Shown here one piece after another: positions 20,873 to 29,820 of a stretch of 60,448 bases of DNA. Source of the stretch: Rhodoplanes elegans (GTDB taxonomy: Bacteria; Pseudomonadota; Alphaproteobacteria; Rhizobiales; Xanthobacteraceae); contig NZ_NHSK01000102.1 in assembly GCF_016653355.1 (NCBI RefSeq), positions 1 through 60,448 on the forward strand. The letters are read 5' to 3'. Position 1 is the first letter of the stretch; each line of letters opens with the position of its first letter. The translations under genes and the position numbers were made by a program. The notes beneath the pieces were generated by a model that was not told where the DNA came from, did not search any database, and saw nothing but the letters and a program-made list of their open reading frames with translations.

Positions 20873-20986
20873 TCACCAATAGTTCAGATACTTCAAGACG
20901 AATGCGACGCCGCCGGCGAGCACCAGCAGCTTGATCAGGATGTAATAGATCCAATGGCGCGGGAACGGGGTGTCGGGGCGTTTCAC
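20873..20986 (-). CDS. 37-residue single-helix membrane protein
   Basis: A very short gene: a GTG start at 20986 encodes a polar start (RPDTPFPRHW), one membrane segment (IYYILIKLLVLAGGVAFVL) and a short KYLNYW end. A good ribosome site (GGAAAGG) sits 7 bases before the GTG. The GTG overlaps the stop of the upstream GNAT gene (GTGA), so translation is coupled. Similar tiny membrane proteins occur beside GNAT genes in Hyphomicrobiales, but I know no function. It could be a membrane anchor or subunit for a neighbour. The evidence for a real gene is the overlap, the ribosome site and the clean helix. Confidence 0.7.
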   Translation of the reverse strand: MKRPDTPFPRHWIYYILIKLLVLAGGVAFVLKYLNYW

Positions 20987-21483
20987 GTCGCGACCTTTCC
21001 GGCGAGCGCCTTTTCCATGGTCGTGTTGGCGAGCCACTCGTCGCCGCGCAGCACGGTATTGCGGCGCTGCGCGACGTAGCCGCGCTTCTCGAAGAAATTG
21101 CGCGCATTGTCGCTCGCGTCGACCACGAGCGTCTTGGCGCCGCGCGCGCCGGCGAGCTTCTCGATCGCGTCGATCAGCATGGCGCCGGCGCCCATCCCGA
21201 CGACACCGGGATGCACATAAAGGAGATCGATGGTCTCGCCGCCGACCAGCGTGACGAAGCCGACCGGCGTGCCGTTCAACGTCACGACGAGCGCGAGCGC
21301 GTCGGTGACGCGCTTGGCGAACGCCGCCTCGTCCGCGGCGGCCGTCATCCAGGCCTCCTGCTGGGCCTCGCTGTAGTCGTCGCCGGTCAGCTCCTCGACG
21401 CTGGCGCGGAAGATCTCGGCGAGCAGCGGCGTGTCGGCCGGCAGCACGGGGCGCAGCGCGAACTCCGGGTGAGCCGTCGCCAT
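20983..21483 (-). CDS. GNAT-family N-acetyltransferase
   Basis: 166 residues. The acetyl-CoA-binding loop is VVGMGAGAMLID (an R/Q-x-x-G-x-G/A variant), preceded by the beta strand TIDLLYVHPG, and the C-terminal FEKRGYVAQRRNTV is the typical substrate-side segment (F-x-x-x-G-Y/F). It transfers acetyl from acetyl-CoA to an unknown amine. The ATG start overlaps the stop of the DUF559 gene by one base (TGATG), and its own stop overlaps the start of the 37-residue membrane protein, so the string is translationally coupled. The open frame extends further upstream over the DUF559 gene, which is not the real start. Confidence 0.88.
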   Translation of the reverse strand: MATAHPEFALRPVLPADTPLLAEIFRASVEELTGDDYSEAQQEAWMTAAADEAAFAKRVTDALALVVTLNGTPVGFVTLVGGETIDLLYVHPGVVGMGAGAMLIDAIEKLAGARGAKTLVVDASDNARNFFEKRGYVAQRRNTVLRGDEWLANTTMEKALAGKVAT

Positions 21484-21847
21484 CACGCGCCCTCCCCGTC
21501 CCGCAGCGGAACGACGGTGCGAGAGGTCCGGCGCGGCGCCGCCTGCACCTCGGTCTCGATGATCGACAGGATGCCGTCCGGGCTCGCCGCGATGTCCGCG
21601 GCGCGGAACAGGAGCACGCGGTAGCCGTGGCAGAACAGCCACTGGTCGCGCTCGGCGTCGCGCGGCACGCCGGTCGTTGCGCTGTCGTCGACCTCGACGA
21701 TCACGGGCGCGCCGTCGCACGCGAAGGCGACACGAAACGGCCCGACCGGCACGTCGCGCTTGAACTTGGCGCTGCCGAACTTTTTGGTGCGCAGCATGCG
21801 CCACAACAGCCGCTCGCCCTCGGTCATGTCGCGATCGGACGCCTCGC

Positions 21848-21851
<4 letters not shown>
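21483..21851 (-). CDS. DUF559 (Vsr-like) endonuclease-fold protein
   Basis: 122 residues. [12 protein letters not shown] at the start, [17 protein letters not shown] and [11 protein letters not shown], then [24 protein letters not shown], follow the DUF559 order: a restriction-endonuclease-like fold with the E-x-x-LW helix, an F-x-R-Q-x-P-x-G strand and the IVEVDG-type catalytic strand. Here the glycine after VEVD and the H of the usual H-x-x-Q pattern are changed (VDDSATT), so nuclease activity may be weakened. The biological role of DUF559 proteins is not established. The start ATG overlaps the cysS stop by 4 bases (ATGA). Confidence 0.85.
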
Positions 21852-23194
<1,343 letters not shown>

Positions 23195-23650
23195 ACCCTG
23201 TCCCCTGCGCCCTCGCCCGGCGCCATTGGCCTGCGCGGTCATCCCGCGCGATCGTCCTGCGACTATCCGGTGCCGGCCGGCGGCCCCCCGCCCGTGCCGA
23301 CCCCGTCGTGAAGCACGACCGAATCACGTCGCGGGCCCGCGCTGGCCCGGCGTCTGTTTGTCTTGGGAAGAGGACAAGACGGCCGTAGCCAGCGGGAGCC
23401 GCTAGCGAATAATCCCCCGGCAAATGCCGATATGGGTGAAATGGCCGGTCATGGGCGCGCACCATGGTCGAGCGGCGGCGCCCCGTCAAGAGCGGCGAAG
23501 GACCGATCGCGCCGGGTCGACGACGCCCGCCGGCACCTCCCGCGGGCAGCCTGCGGACGGCGCATGCCCGGGCCCTGCCGGGGCCGACGGCCGGTCCGCG
23601 CGGCACGGAACGTGCTACGGCTCCGGCACCGACGATCCGAGACCGCCGCG
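23195..23650. other. Divergent intergenic region, cysS and HPP gene
   Basis: 456 bp without a gene. It should hold the cysS promoter. The only structure I see is a GTCTTG/CAAGAC inverted repeat near 23361-23381. The frame of the HPP gene is open through the right half, but its translation there is Arg/Pro/Gly-rich and not protein-like. No FNR-type box. Confidence 0.45.
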
Positions 23651-24136
23651 ATGCCCCTGCCCCCGATCCCCGACAAGCGCACCATCCTGGCCATGCTGGC
23701 CGGCGCCGCCGGCGGCGCCGTCGCGATCGCTCTGATGGAGCTGTTCGCCGCCTTCGGCTCGTTCCCGCTGTTCGCGGTGCCGTTCGCGACCTCGATCGTG
23801 CTGGTGATGGGCTCGCCCGAGGCCGAGCCGGCGCAGCCGCGCGCGCTGATCGGCGGCCACCTGGTGGCGACCCTGGTCGGGCTGATGGTGCTGGCGATCA
23901 CCGGGCCGGGACCGTGGGCCGCCGCGCTCGCGGTCGGCCTGTCGATCGTCGCGATGCAGCTCACCCGCACGTTCCACCCGCCCGCCGGCATCGACCCGCT
24001 GCTGGTGGTCGCCAACGGCCTGCCGTGGACCTATCTGGTCGCCCCGGTCGGCGCCGGGGCGGTGCTGCTCGCTCTCTTCGCCTGGGGCTGGCACCTCGGG
24101 GTGCGGCGCTACGACTGGCCGCATCGCTGGTGGTGA
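23651..24136 (+). CDS. HPP-family membrane protein
   Basis: 161 residues with four hydrophobic segments and the family-defining HPP in TFHPPAGIDPLL. MLAGAAGGAVAIALMELF, FAVPFATSIVLVMGSPEAEPAQPRAL and GGHLVATLVGLMVL are the other conserved stretches. HPP proteins are small integral membrane proteins; in cyanobacteria and plant chloroplasts related ones import nitrite, but most bacterial members are untested. Start: ATG at 23651, directly before the conserved MPLPPIPDKR. Its stop faces that of the TIR gene, 62 bp away. Confidence 0.85.
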   Translation: MPLPPIPDKRTILAMLAGAAGGAVAIALMELFAAFGSFPLFAVPFATSIVLVMGSPEAEPAQPRALIGGHLVATLVGLMVLAITGPGPWAAALAVGLSIVAMQLTRTFHPPAGIDPLLVVANGLPWTYLVAPVGAGAVLLALFAWGWHLGVRRYDWPHRWW

Positions 24137-24197
24137 GGGCCTCGACGTCCGCTCCCACGTCCCGGCCCCGCGCCGGCTTACACGGGGTCGGCTTGCG

Positions 24198-25850
24198 TCA
24201 CGTCGGCTTGCGATGGCCGTTGCGGCCGCCGCCGTTGCGCGCCACCGGGGGCACGGGCGGAACCAGCGACACCGGGGCGACCGTCGGGCCGACCGACGCT
24301 CCCCATTCGGCGGCCGCCGCCGGACCGTGCAGAGCCTGGCCCGCATGGACGATCGCTGCCGCCGCGTTTGGATACAGATCGGCGCCGGACCGGACGACAT
24401 CGCTGAGCACGCCGAACACGGCGCCGACGAACTCGCGGTTCATGGTCACGGTCTCAGTGCAGAAATCCTTCAGCACCGGGAGGAACTTCGCCTTGGCGGC
24501 CGTGAGCTCCGGCTCGCCTCTCGCTTCCAGGACCATGTTTGCGGCGCCATAGAGCATCTGCTTGGCCCGGCCCCAGCGCTCCATCTTGCAGTCGAAGTCC
24601 TCGGCCGAGCCCGGCATGTGGTCATGGATCTGGGCGAGGAAGTCCTCCTCCATCAGGCCGGCCGCCTGGCTCTGCCAGAGCAGCAGATCGAGGTCGCGTA
24701 CCATGCTGCCGATGCGGTGCTGTAGACGATCGATCAGAACCGCCTTCACCTTCTCCACCGAGTAGCTGCTGTTCTTGCCCGACAGGAACATCTGGCGATA
24801 GCGCAACCCGATCGAGAGCGCCGCGACCAGTCGCGTCATCTCGTAGTTGTCGTGCCGCACCGGCCCGATGTCGACGAGATAAATGTCGAACTCGTCGATG
24901 CCACTCAGATACTGGACGCCGCGCGCCAGGAACGTGCCGTAGGCCCGATCGCGATCCGGCAGCGTGATCTGCTGACGGTTCTCGGTCGGCTCGTCGTTGA
25001 GCGCGTCGCGCACCAGCGTGACGATCGCGTCGCGCCACGACGCCCTGACCTGCGTGTCCGCGATCTGATCGAGAAAGCTCGTCCAACTCATCGGACCCTG
25101 CGGAAACGCCCCGAAGCCGACCGGATTGAAGGACTTCTCCTCGAAGCAGAACTCGATGGTCGCTTCGCGCCACGGATCGCCGGCGACCCGGTAGGCGTGC
25201 GGCAGACGGAATACGATCTTGCGCTCCGGAACCGTGGTCTCGCGCTCGCGCCGCTGAAGCTGGTCGAAGATCGTGCCGTGGACCGCATCGGTCGCCGTTT
25301 CGATCCCGGCTCTGAGCTGCTCGCACTGGCTGTCGCTGATGACGTTCTTGGTCCGCAGGATGTCGCAGATGCGATTGAACACCCGGCGGATCGAGTGGGT
25401 CTTCTCGGTCCGCATGACTTCGATGAACCGGCTCCGATCCTTCAGGCAGGCGCGGTCGACCACCACCGGATCGATCATCAGGCCCTGAAGTCCGTTGACG
25501 GTCTGCGGCAGACCGGAGAACACGGCGACCGACAGGATCAGCCGATCCTGATCCTTGAAATCGGTCATCTTGGGCCGGCGCAGCACCGAGTTGCGAAAGA
25601 AGCCAACCTCGAAGCCGGTGAACGAGTGGCTGGGCTTGTTCCTCCCGGTCGAGATCAGCAGGAGAACATCTGCCCGGTCGAGGTCCTTCTCGATCTTGAG
25701 CCGCCAGTCGGTGCCGAGGCTGAACTGTGGCGCGAAGGTGAGCTGGACCATCCCGGCGATGCCGAACACCTGGTTGAGCTGCTTGGAAAACTCGGCGGCG
25801 ATCGGCTCATCCTCGGTGGCGTAGCTGATGAACACGTGAAGATTCGGCAT
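24198..25850 (-). CDS. Solitary TIR-domain protein with a large unknown C-terminal region
   Basis: 550 residues. Residues 1-150 are a TIR-type domain: box 1 is HVFISYATEDE (5-15), then TDWRLKIEKDLDRADVLLLIST (48-69) and SHSFTGFEVGFF (74-85), in which Glu81 is placed like the catalytic glutamate of TIR NADases. The remaining 400 residues match no family I can name; they include a polar alpha/beta region with VFRLPHAYRVAG (about 220), DRDRAYGTFLARGVQYL (about 300), EFDIYLVDIGPVR and a helical part, ending in a Pro/Val/Gly-rich low-complexity tail. No membrane helix. Bacterial TIR proteins are commonly NAD+-cleaving immune effectors; the C-terminal part would then be sensor or partner contact. 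No obvious defence partner is adjacent, and the neighbours are ordinary. Base composition is a little less GC-rich than neighbours. Confidence 0.75.
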   Translation of the reverse strand: MPNLHVFISYATEDEPIAAEFSKQLNQVFGIAGMVQLTFAPQFSLGTDWRLKIEKDLDRADVLLLISTGRNKPSHSFTGFEVGFFRNSVLRRPKMTDFKDQDRLILSVAVFSGLPQTVNGLQGLMIDPVVVDRACLKDRSRFIEVMRTEKTHSIRRVFNRICDILRTKNVISDSQCEQLRAGIETATDAVHGTIFDQLQRRERETTVPERKIVFRLPHAYRVAGDPWREATIEFCFEEKSFNPVGFGAFPQGPMSWTSFLDQIADTQVRASWRDAIVTLVRDALNDEPTENRQQITLPDRDRAYGTFLARGVQYLSGIDEFDIYLVDIGPVRHDNYEMTRLVAALSIGLRYRQMFLSGKNSSYSVEKVKAVLIDRLQHRIGSMVRDLDLLLWQSQAAGLMEEDFLAQIHDHMPGSAEDFDCKMERWGRAKQMLYGAANMVLEARGEPELTAAKAKFLPVLKDFCTETVTMNREFVGAVFGVLSDVVRSGADLYPNAAAAIVHAGQALHGPAAAAEWGASVGPTVAPVSLVPPVPPVARNGGGRNGHRKPT

Positions 25851-26149
25851 GGCGGGCTCCGGTCCGATCGGTCCTCTTCTCCCGCGAGCATGCTACCACC
25901 AAGCGCAATCTTTACGAGTCTTTAACCGGTATATACACTCTTCGATTGCATCGACGCGAACTGCTTTGCGCGGCCGGTTTCCGTCGACGGATGAACGAGA
26001 TCGCGGGCCGTGACACGGCCCGCGCAGGTTTCGCCATCACCGAGTCTTGATGGCCTGTCCACCGCCCGCCCGCGCTCGGCCTGCACCGGCGGCCCGCGGC
26101 GGCGCCGAGGGCGCGATCGGTCGACCGCGCGGCCGCCGGTCGGCTCGAC
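25851..26149. other. Region upstream of the TIR gene
   Basis: 299 bp. An AT-rich patch at 25900-25950 (TTTACGAGTCTTTAACCGGTATATACAC) lies 50-100 bp upstream of the TIR start and is the likely promoter. The rest, down to the stop of the amide hydrolase gene, shows nothing I can assign. Confidence 0.4.
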
Positions 26150-27274
26150 TCAGGGCACGAGCTCGCGCACCACCGGCTTCTGGTCGAGCGGGATGAACCT
26201 GATCGCCTTCAGGCCCTCCGCCGCCTTCTTCAGGTCGACGACGCGGACGTCCTGATTCTCGTAGGTGCGGATGTGGTAGCGCAGGTTCTTCAGGTCGATC
26301 GCCGAGGTCCACTCGGTCGTCTCGAAGCCGTCGACGCCACCGCCCTCGCCGCCCGCCGCCGCCGAGGTGCCGATCGATCCGGGCGGCAGGTCGAAGCCAT
26401 TCATGATGTGGAACGCGAGCCCGACCGTCTCGGCGCTGGTCGGAAGCTGCGGCGCGTTCGCCTGGGCGAAGTAGGCGCGCACGAAGCGCGCCGTCGCGAG
26501 GAAACCGCCCGGCAGCCCGTTCATGCCGACGCCCGAGCTCGCCGCGGCGAGCGACGTCGTGCCGACCTTCAAGGGCGGCATCACGGCCGCCGTGACGTAC
26601 TGGTATTGCGCGAGGTTCCTCAGATGAAATGGAAACTCCGGCGCGTTGGTGAGCACATGGGTGGGATTGTCGTACAGGTTCAGCTTGCCGCCGTGCGTGT
26701 ACTCGATCACCAGGCTCTTGCCGGTCGCGTCGTGCACGGAGACGTGCACGGGCGGCACCATGTTTCCGAACGCGGCGAGCTTGACGCCCGACACGATGAT
26801 CTGCGGCAGGCCGGCCTTCACCTCGTCGACGGTGGCGAAGCTGGTGAGAATGTAGCTCAGAAGCTCGAACGAGGCGATCGAGCGGTCGCCCTTGCCGGGC
26901 GGCACGGGCTGGAACTCGGCGAAGCCCGGGAAGTTGAACAGGCCGCCGGCGAGGCCGCGCTCGTTGACGCCGTCGAGCAGAATCGGAAGGCCGAGCGCGT
27001 TGGCGCCGGTCGCGGCGTACTTGGTCGTCCAGACGAGACCGCCCTTGCCGACATCGCCCTCCGGGCCGGTGCCCGTGACGGAGAGGCCGCGCGGCACGAC
27101 GATGATCTGGGACTTCAGCGATAGCCCGAACTCGAGCGTGCGGCCGTAGACGAAGCCGCCGTCCTTGGCCGGCAGCAGCACCGACGTGCAGGCGAGCGCG
27201 GGCGCGAGCGGCGCGACGACGAGCGCGCCGGAGACGAGCGCCGAAACGGCGATACGGGCATTTCGCGACACCAT
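26150..27274 (-). CDS. Periplasmic linear amide C-N hydrolase (choloylglycine hydrolase/penicillin V acylase family)
   Basis: 374 residues. A Sec signal peptide (1-28) ends in APALA and is followed directly by Cys29 in CTSVLLP; in this Ntn-hydrolase family the N-terminal cysteine is the nucleophile, so signal cleavage would also activate the enzyme. YGRTLEFG (43-50) supplies the conserved Arg of the active site. The family cleaves bile-salt, penicillin V or N-acyl-homoserine-lactone amides; Gram-negative periplasmic members often act on acyl-homoserine lactones or unknown acyl amides. The substrate here is open. Start: ATG at 27274, where the signal peptide begins. An FNR/FixK-like box lies about 100 bp upstream (27371-27384). 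It is the second Ntn-amide hydrolase in this window. Confidence 0.85.
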   Translation of the reverse strand: MVSRNARIAVSALVSGALVVAPLAPALACTSVLLPAKDGGFVYGRTLEFGLSLKSQIIVVPRGLSVTGTGPEGDVGKGGLVWTTKYAATGANALGLPILLDGVNERGLAGGLFNFPGFAEFQPVPPGKGDRSIASFELLSYILTSFATVDEVKAGLPQIIVSGVKLAAFGNMVPPVHVSVHDATGKSLVIEYTHGGKLNLYDNPTHVLTNAPEFPFHLRNLAQYQYVTAAVMPPLKVGTTSLAAASSGVGMNGLPGGFLATARFVRAYFAQANAPQLPTSAETVGLAFHIMNGFDLPPGSIGTSAAAGGEGGGVDGFETTEWTSAIDLKNLRYHIRTYENQDVRVVDLKKAAEGLKAIRFIPLDQKPVVRELVP

Positions 27275-27370
27275 GAGCAATCCTCTCGGGCAGAATGGAA
27301 GGAACGACGACCGGTGGATACGCGACGACACCGTGCCCGTAACGTGGCTTCGGGCGCGGCGGCGATGCAA

Positions 27371-27384
27371 ATGATTTGAATCAA
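27371..27384 (-). promoter_or_regulatory. FNR/FixK-type box upstream of the periplasmic amide hydrolase
   Basis: On the minus strand the site reads TTGAT-TCAA-ATCAT, nine of ten positions of the TTGAT-N4-ATCAA consensus. Its centre is about 103 bp upstream of the start codon; an activator bound 41.5 bp before the transcription start would give a leader of some 60 bases. The other flank carries only a convergent gene, so the amide hydrolase is the only sensible target. Confidence 0.55.
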
Positions 27385-27585
27385 TTAACGAAGCACTTTT
27401 CGAAGTCGTGAAAGTCGGGGCGATGCGAGCATGTCCGCAAAGCCATCAGACTCCCACGCCGCGACGAAGCTGTGTCGGATCGGACTAATGCGCGTCTACA
27501 GCTCGCACTCGTGACGCCCGCACTCGTCCCCGGCATCCACGATCTCAAGCACTTCCTCTGTCGTGCTCCGCGAAGGCGATGGCTT

Positions 27586-27732
27586 TGCAGAATTCGTCAT
27601 CCCGAGGCGCGGACCGCAGGTCCGCGAGCCCGGGATCCATACGCCCGGCACACGTGGCTCACGACAGACAGGGGTTATGGGTCCCGGGTTCGGCGCTTGC
27701 GCGCCGCCCCGGGACGACGGAGCAATTCTGCA
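27586..27732. repeat. MITE-like palindromic element (family B), complete copy
   Basis: Perfect 9-bp terminal inverted repeats TGCAGAATT (27586-27594) and AATTCTGCA (27724-27732), extending outward with 17 of 19 positions matching. Inside are GTCATCCCGAGGC, a hairpin GCGGACCGCAGGTCCGC, paired arms CCCGGGATCC and GGTCCCGGG, a second hairpin GGCGCTTGCGCGCC, and CCCGGGACGACGG. There is no coding capacity. A decayed copy sits at 13041-13146. Confidence 0.75.
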
Positions 27733-27803
27733 ACGCCGTCGCAAGGCGGAGCGCCCGGGTCGGCGCAACTTTCGGCTAGCCCGTTCGGACGTGATCACGT
27801 CGC

Positions 27804-28214
27804 TCAGTGGCGCGCGTCGCAGGCGAAGGCGCGGATGACGCAGGTCTTGCCGGTGTGGCCGTAGCATTGCTGGAGCGCATTGTTCTGGGCGCGGGCGAGC
27901 CGCGGCGCCACCGCGTAGCCGTGCGGGCCGCAGATGTTCTTGGCGTCGACCGCGAAGGCGACGCAGCCGCGCCGCACCGTCGCGACGACCCGGCAGTCGC
28001 GGCGCCCGCAGCGCTTCAACGCCGCCGTCTCGGCCTCGGCGAAGGTCTTCAGGTCGTAGGCGTAGCCGTAATGCCCGCAGGCGCCGATGGCGATCGCACC
28101 GGCGGCCTGCGCCGCGGGCGCGGCGAGCGCCGCCACGACGACGGCGGTTCCGAGGCGCATGGCCGCCGTGGCGGCGACGATCCGCACCGTGCGAGCCCGC
28201 ACGTTTCGAGCCAT
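27804..28214 (-). CDS. Secreted DUF4189-type protein
   Basis: 136 residues. An Arg-rich N-terminus leads into a hydrophobic segment (AAMRLGTAVVVAALAAPAAQAA), a plausible Sec signal cleaved near residue 38. The mature part has the DUF4189 pattern: GAIAIGACGHYGYAYDL, an AEAETAALKRCG helix, repeated in ARAQNNALQQCYG, and four conserved cysteine pairs likely forming disulfides (CGHYG/CG, DCRVV, GCVAF, KNICG, QQC, TCVIRAFAC). The function of DUF4189 proteins is unknown. Start: ATG at 28214. It is cotranscribable with nothing nearby; the next gene on this strand is 259 bp upstream. Confidence 0.8.
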   Translation of the reverse strand: MARNVRARTVRIVAATAAMRLGTAVVVAALAAPAAQAAGAIAIGACGHYGYAYDLKTFAEAETAALKRCGRRDCRVVATVRRGCVAFAVDAKNICGPHGYAVAPRLARAQNNALQQCYGHTGKTCVIRAFACDARH

Positions 28215-28473
28215 AGGTCCCTCCCCCCACAGGATTTTCGGGAGGTTATGAAGCAATGGTTTCGGCAAGGTGAAAATGCGGCGGGACCGGGCGGCGCCGC
28301 ATCGCCGGCGCGGCAGTGGCGCCACCATTGCCCGTCACCGTTGATGTCGTCGGGTGCGTTGACGCGCTCGGGCTCGGGTCTTTCGGCCCGCCCCGTTGTC
28401 ATTGGAGAATTCGCCGACTTCGACGCCGTGTGGAGCCACGCCATGGTGACTGACTCGTCGTCGGCGGCTGCCA

Positions 28474-29361
28474 TCAGCCGTCCGCACCGGGACCGCCGCG
28501 GGTGTCCGGCGGCGCTGCGGCCCGCAACGCGGCGAGCCGCGTGATCGCGGTCGCGGCGAGGCTCTGGGCAGTGGCGACCAGCGCGGCATCCGTGGCGAGA
28601 TCGGCGGTCGCCAGATAGGCCTCGACCAGGACCTCGGCCGCGGCGATCGGGTCCTGGGCATCCGCCTCGCCCTCGAGGGCCAGCACGAGCTCCCCCTCGC
28701 CGGCCCGATCGAGCCGCGCGGCGTTCGCGCGGGCCTCGGCGGCGAGCGTGCCGAGCCGCCCGTCGCCGGCGTCCGCTGAGTCGAGCAGGTCGGCCAAGGC
28801 CCGCTCGCGCCCCGCGAGATCCGCCATCCGCAAGGTCCGCAGCGACGCGGTCTGCGCGCCGCGCGCCCGATGGAACGCGGTGCGACGCTCGCGCCGCAGC
28901 AGCGCGACGTGATCGAGCTCCTCGTGCGCCATGCGCTCCGCGGCGGCCCGGACGTCGTCGCGAGGCGCCGTCGCCGCCACATAGGTCCAGAACGCGAAGG
29001 AGCGCTCCTCCTGACGCACCGCCGCGGCGAGCGCCCGGTACGGCGTCAGCAGGCGCGACTGCCCGACCTCTTCGGCGGGCGCATCGAACATCCCCGGCAC
29101 CGGCCAGGGCAGCGGCGTCTGCGCCGGCGGCGTTCCGCCCGCCTCGGCGCTCCACGACGTGATCAGATCGACATGGCCGGCCTCGATCGTCGCCAGCCGC
29201 TCGAACAGCCGCGCGAGCGCATCGGAGCCCTGCGCCCGGACATCCGCGGCGACACGCGTGTAGTAGGCGACGGCGTCGGCCTCCATCGCATGCGCGACGG
29301 CGAACAGGTCGGCCATCGTACGGACCGGAGCCGGCGGAGGGACAGCCTGCGGACGTGACAT
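28474..29361 (-). CDS. Ferritin-like (rubrerythrin-type) di-iron protein
   Basis: 295 residues. The four-helix bundle carries the di-iron ligand set: MEADAVAYY in helix 1, ATIEAGHVDLI (E-x-x-H) in helix 2, RQEERSFAFW in helix 3 and HEELDHVALL (E-x-x-H) in helix 4. The family handles peroxide or stores or delivers iron. The C-terminal 120 residues are Ala-rich helices of no known type, longer than in plain rubrerythrins, and there are no rubredoxin cysteines. Start: ATG at 29361; the frame upstream is open but without family similarity. It is divergent from nosR across 459 bp. It could be part of an oxygen or iron response with nos, but nothing proves it. Confidence 0.78.
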   Translation of the reverse strand: MSRPQAVPPPAPVRTMADLFAVAHAMEADAVAYYTRVAADVRAQGSDALARLFERLATIEAGHVDLITSWSAEAGGTPPAQTPLPWPVPGMFDAPAEEVGQSRLLTPYRALAAAVRQEERSFAFWTYVAATAPRDDVRAAAERMAHEELDHVALLRRERRTAFHRARGAQTASLRTLRMADLAGRERALADLLDSADAGDGRLGTLAAEARANAARLDRAGEGELVLALEGEADAQDPIAAAEVLVEAYLATADLATDAALVATAQSLAATAITRLAALRAAAPPDTRGGPGADG

Positions 29362-29820
29362 GGTGAGATTCCTCGGCGCGCCTTCTCGCTGCGGCGACCT
29401 CGCGCACGATAGCCGGCCGCCTTCTCCGCCGCCACGACGGAGGCGCTTGCGGATCGCAGATCGTGCCCCTGTTTGCGTTCGCACAACGATGATCACGGCG
29501 GGCGGCCCCAGGGTCGCCGGGCCGAGCGCGATCGAGAGCATTATCACACCGCGACGTGCCCGACCGGCACTGCACCGCGGCACGAGGAGCCGTCCGAGTC
29601 ACAAATGAGCGAGTTCGGACGAGACGAGGTAGGACGATGCCGGCGCGGCGCAGTGTTCGGATTTCTGCTGGGTGTCGCGTGGTTGACAGCACGACTCCCG
29701 CCGTCTCAATTCGGCGGTGAGGCGCGACGCGGCGCCGAGCGTGGACAGAGCCGGACCGACAGCGCCGTCGGCACGGTCACGCACTCCGACATCTCATCGT
29801 AACGTAGAGAGCGGGTTCGT
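29362..29820. other. Divergent region between the ferritin-like gene and nosR
   Basis: 459 bp without a gene. Seen: a weak FNR-like half-match TTGCG-TTCG-CACAA (29473-29486), a CGTCCGA/TCGGACG inverted repeat (29591-29621) and a sigma70-like promoter (29683-29711). There is no good TTGAT-N4-ATCAA box, which is unusual before nosR. Confidence 0.5.
29683..29711 (+). promoter_or_regulatory. Sigma70-like promoter for nosR
   Basis: TTGACA (29683-29688), perfect -35, then 17 bases, then TCAATT (29706-29711), a 3-of-6 match to -10. The transcript would start near 29719, giving a leader of about 100 bases before nosR. The weak -10 suggests an activator is needed. Confidence 0.4.

Larger units (their letters stand above)
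27275..27803. other. Upstream region with FNR-like box and repeat
   Basis: About 530 bp without a gene. It contains the FNR/FixK-like box (27371-27384), an AT-rich zone around it suited to a promoter for the amide hydrolase, and the family B element (27586-27732) just after the stop of the DUF4189 gene. Confidence 0.55.

Noticed and set aside
27472-27864. Open frames through the family B repeat
   Set aside because: They translate the palindrome and change frame at its hairpins; no conserved protein.
29473-29486. FNR box for nosR (TTGCG-TTCG-CACAA)
   Set aside because: Only the TTG and CAA ends match, it is 335 bp from nosR and lies nearer the divergent gene.
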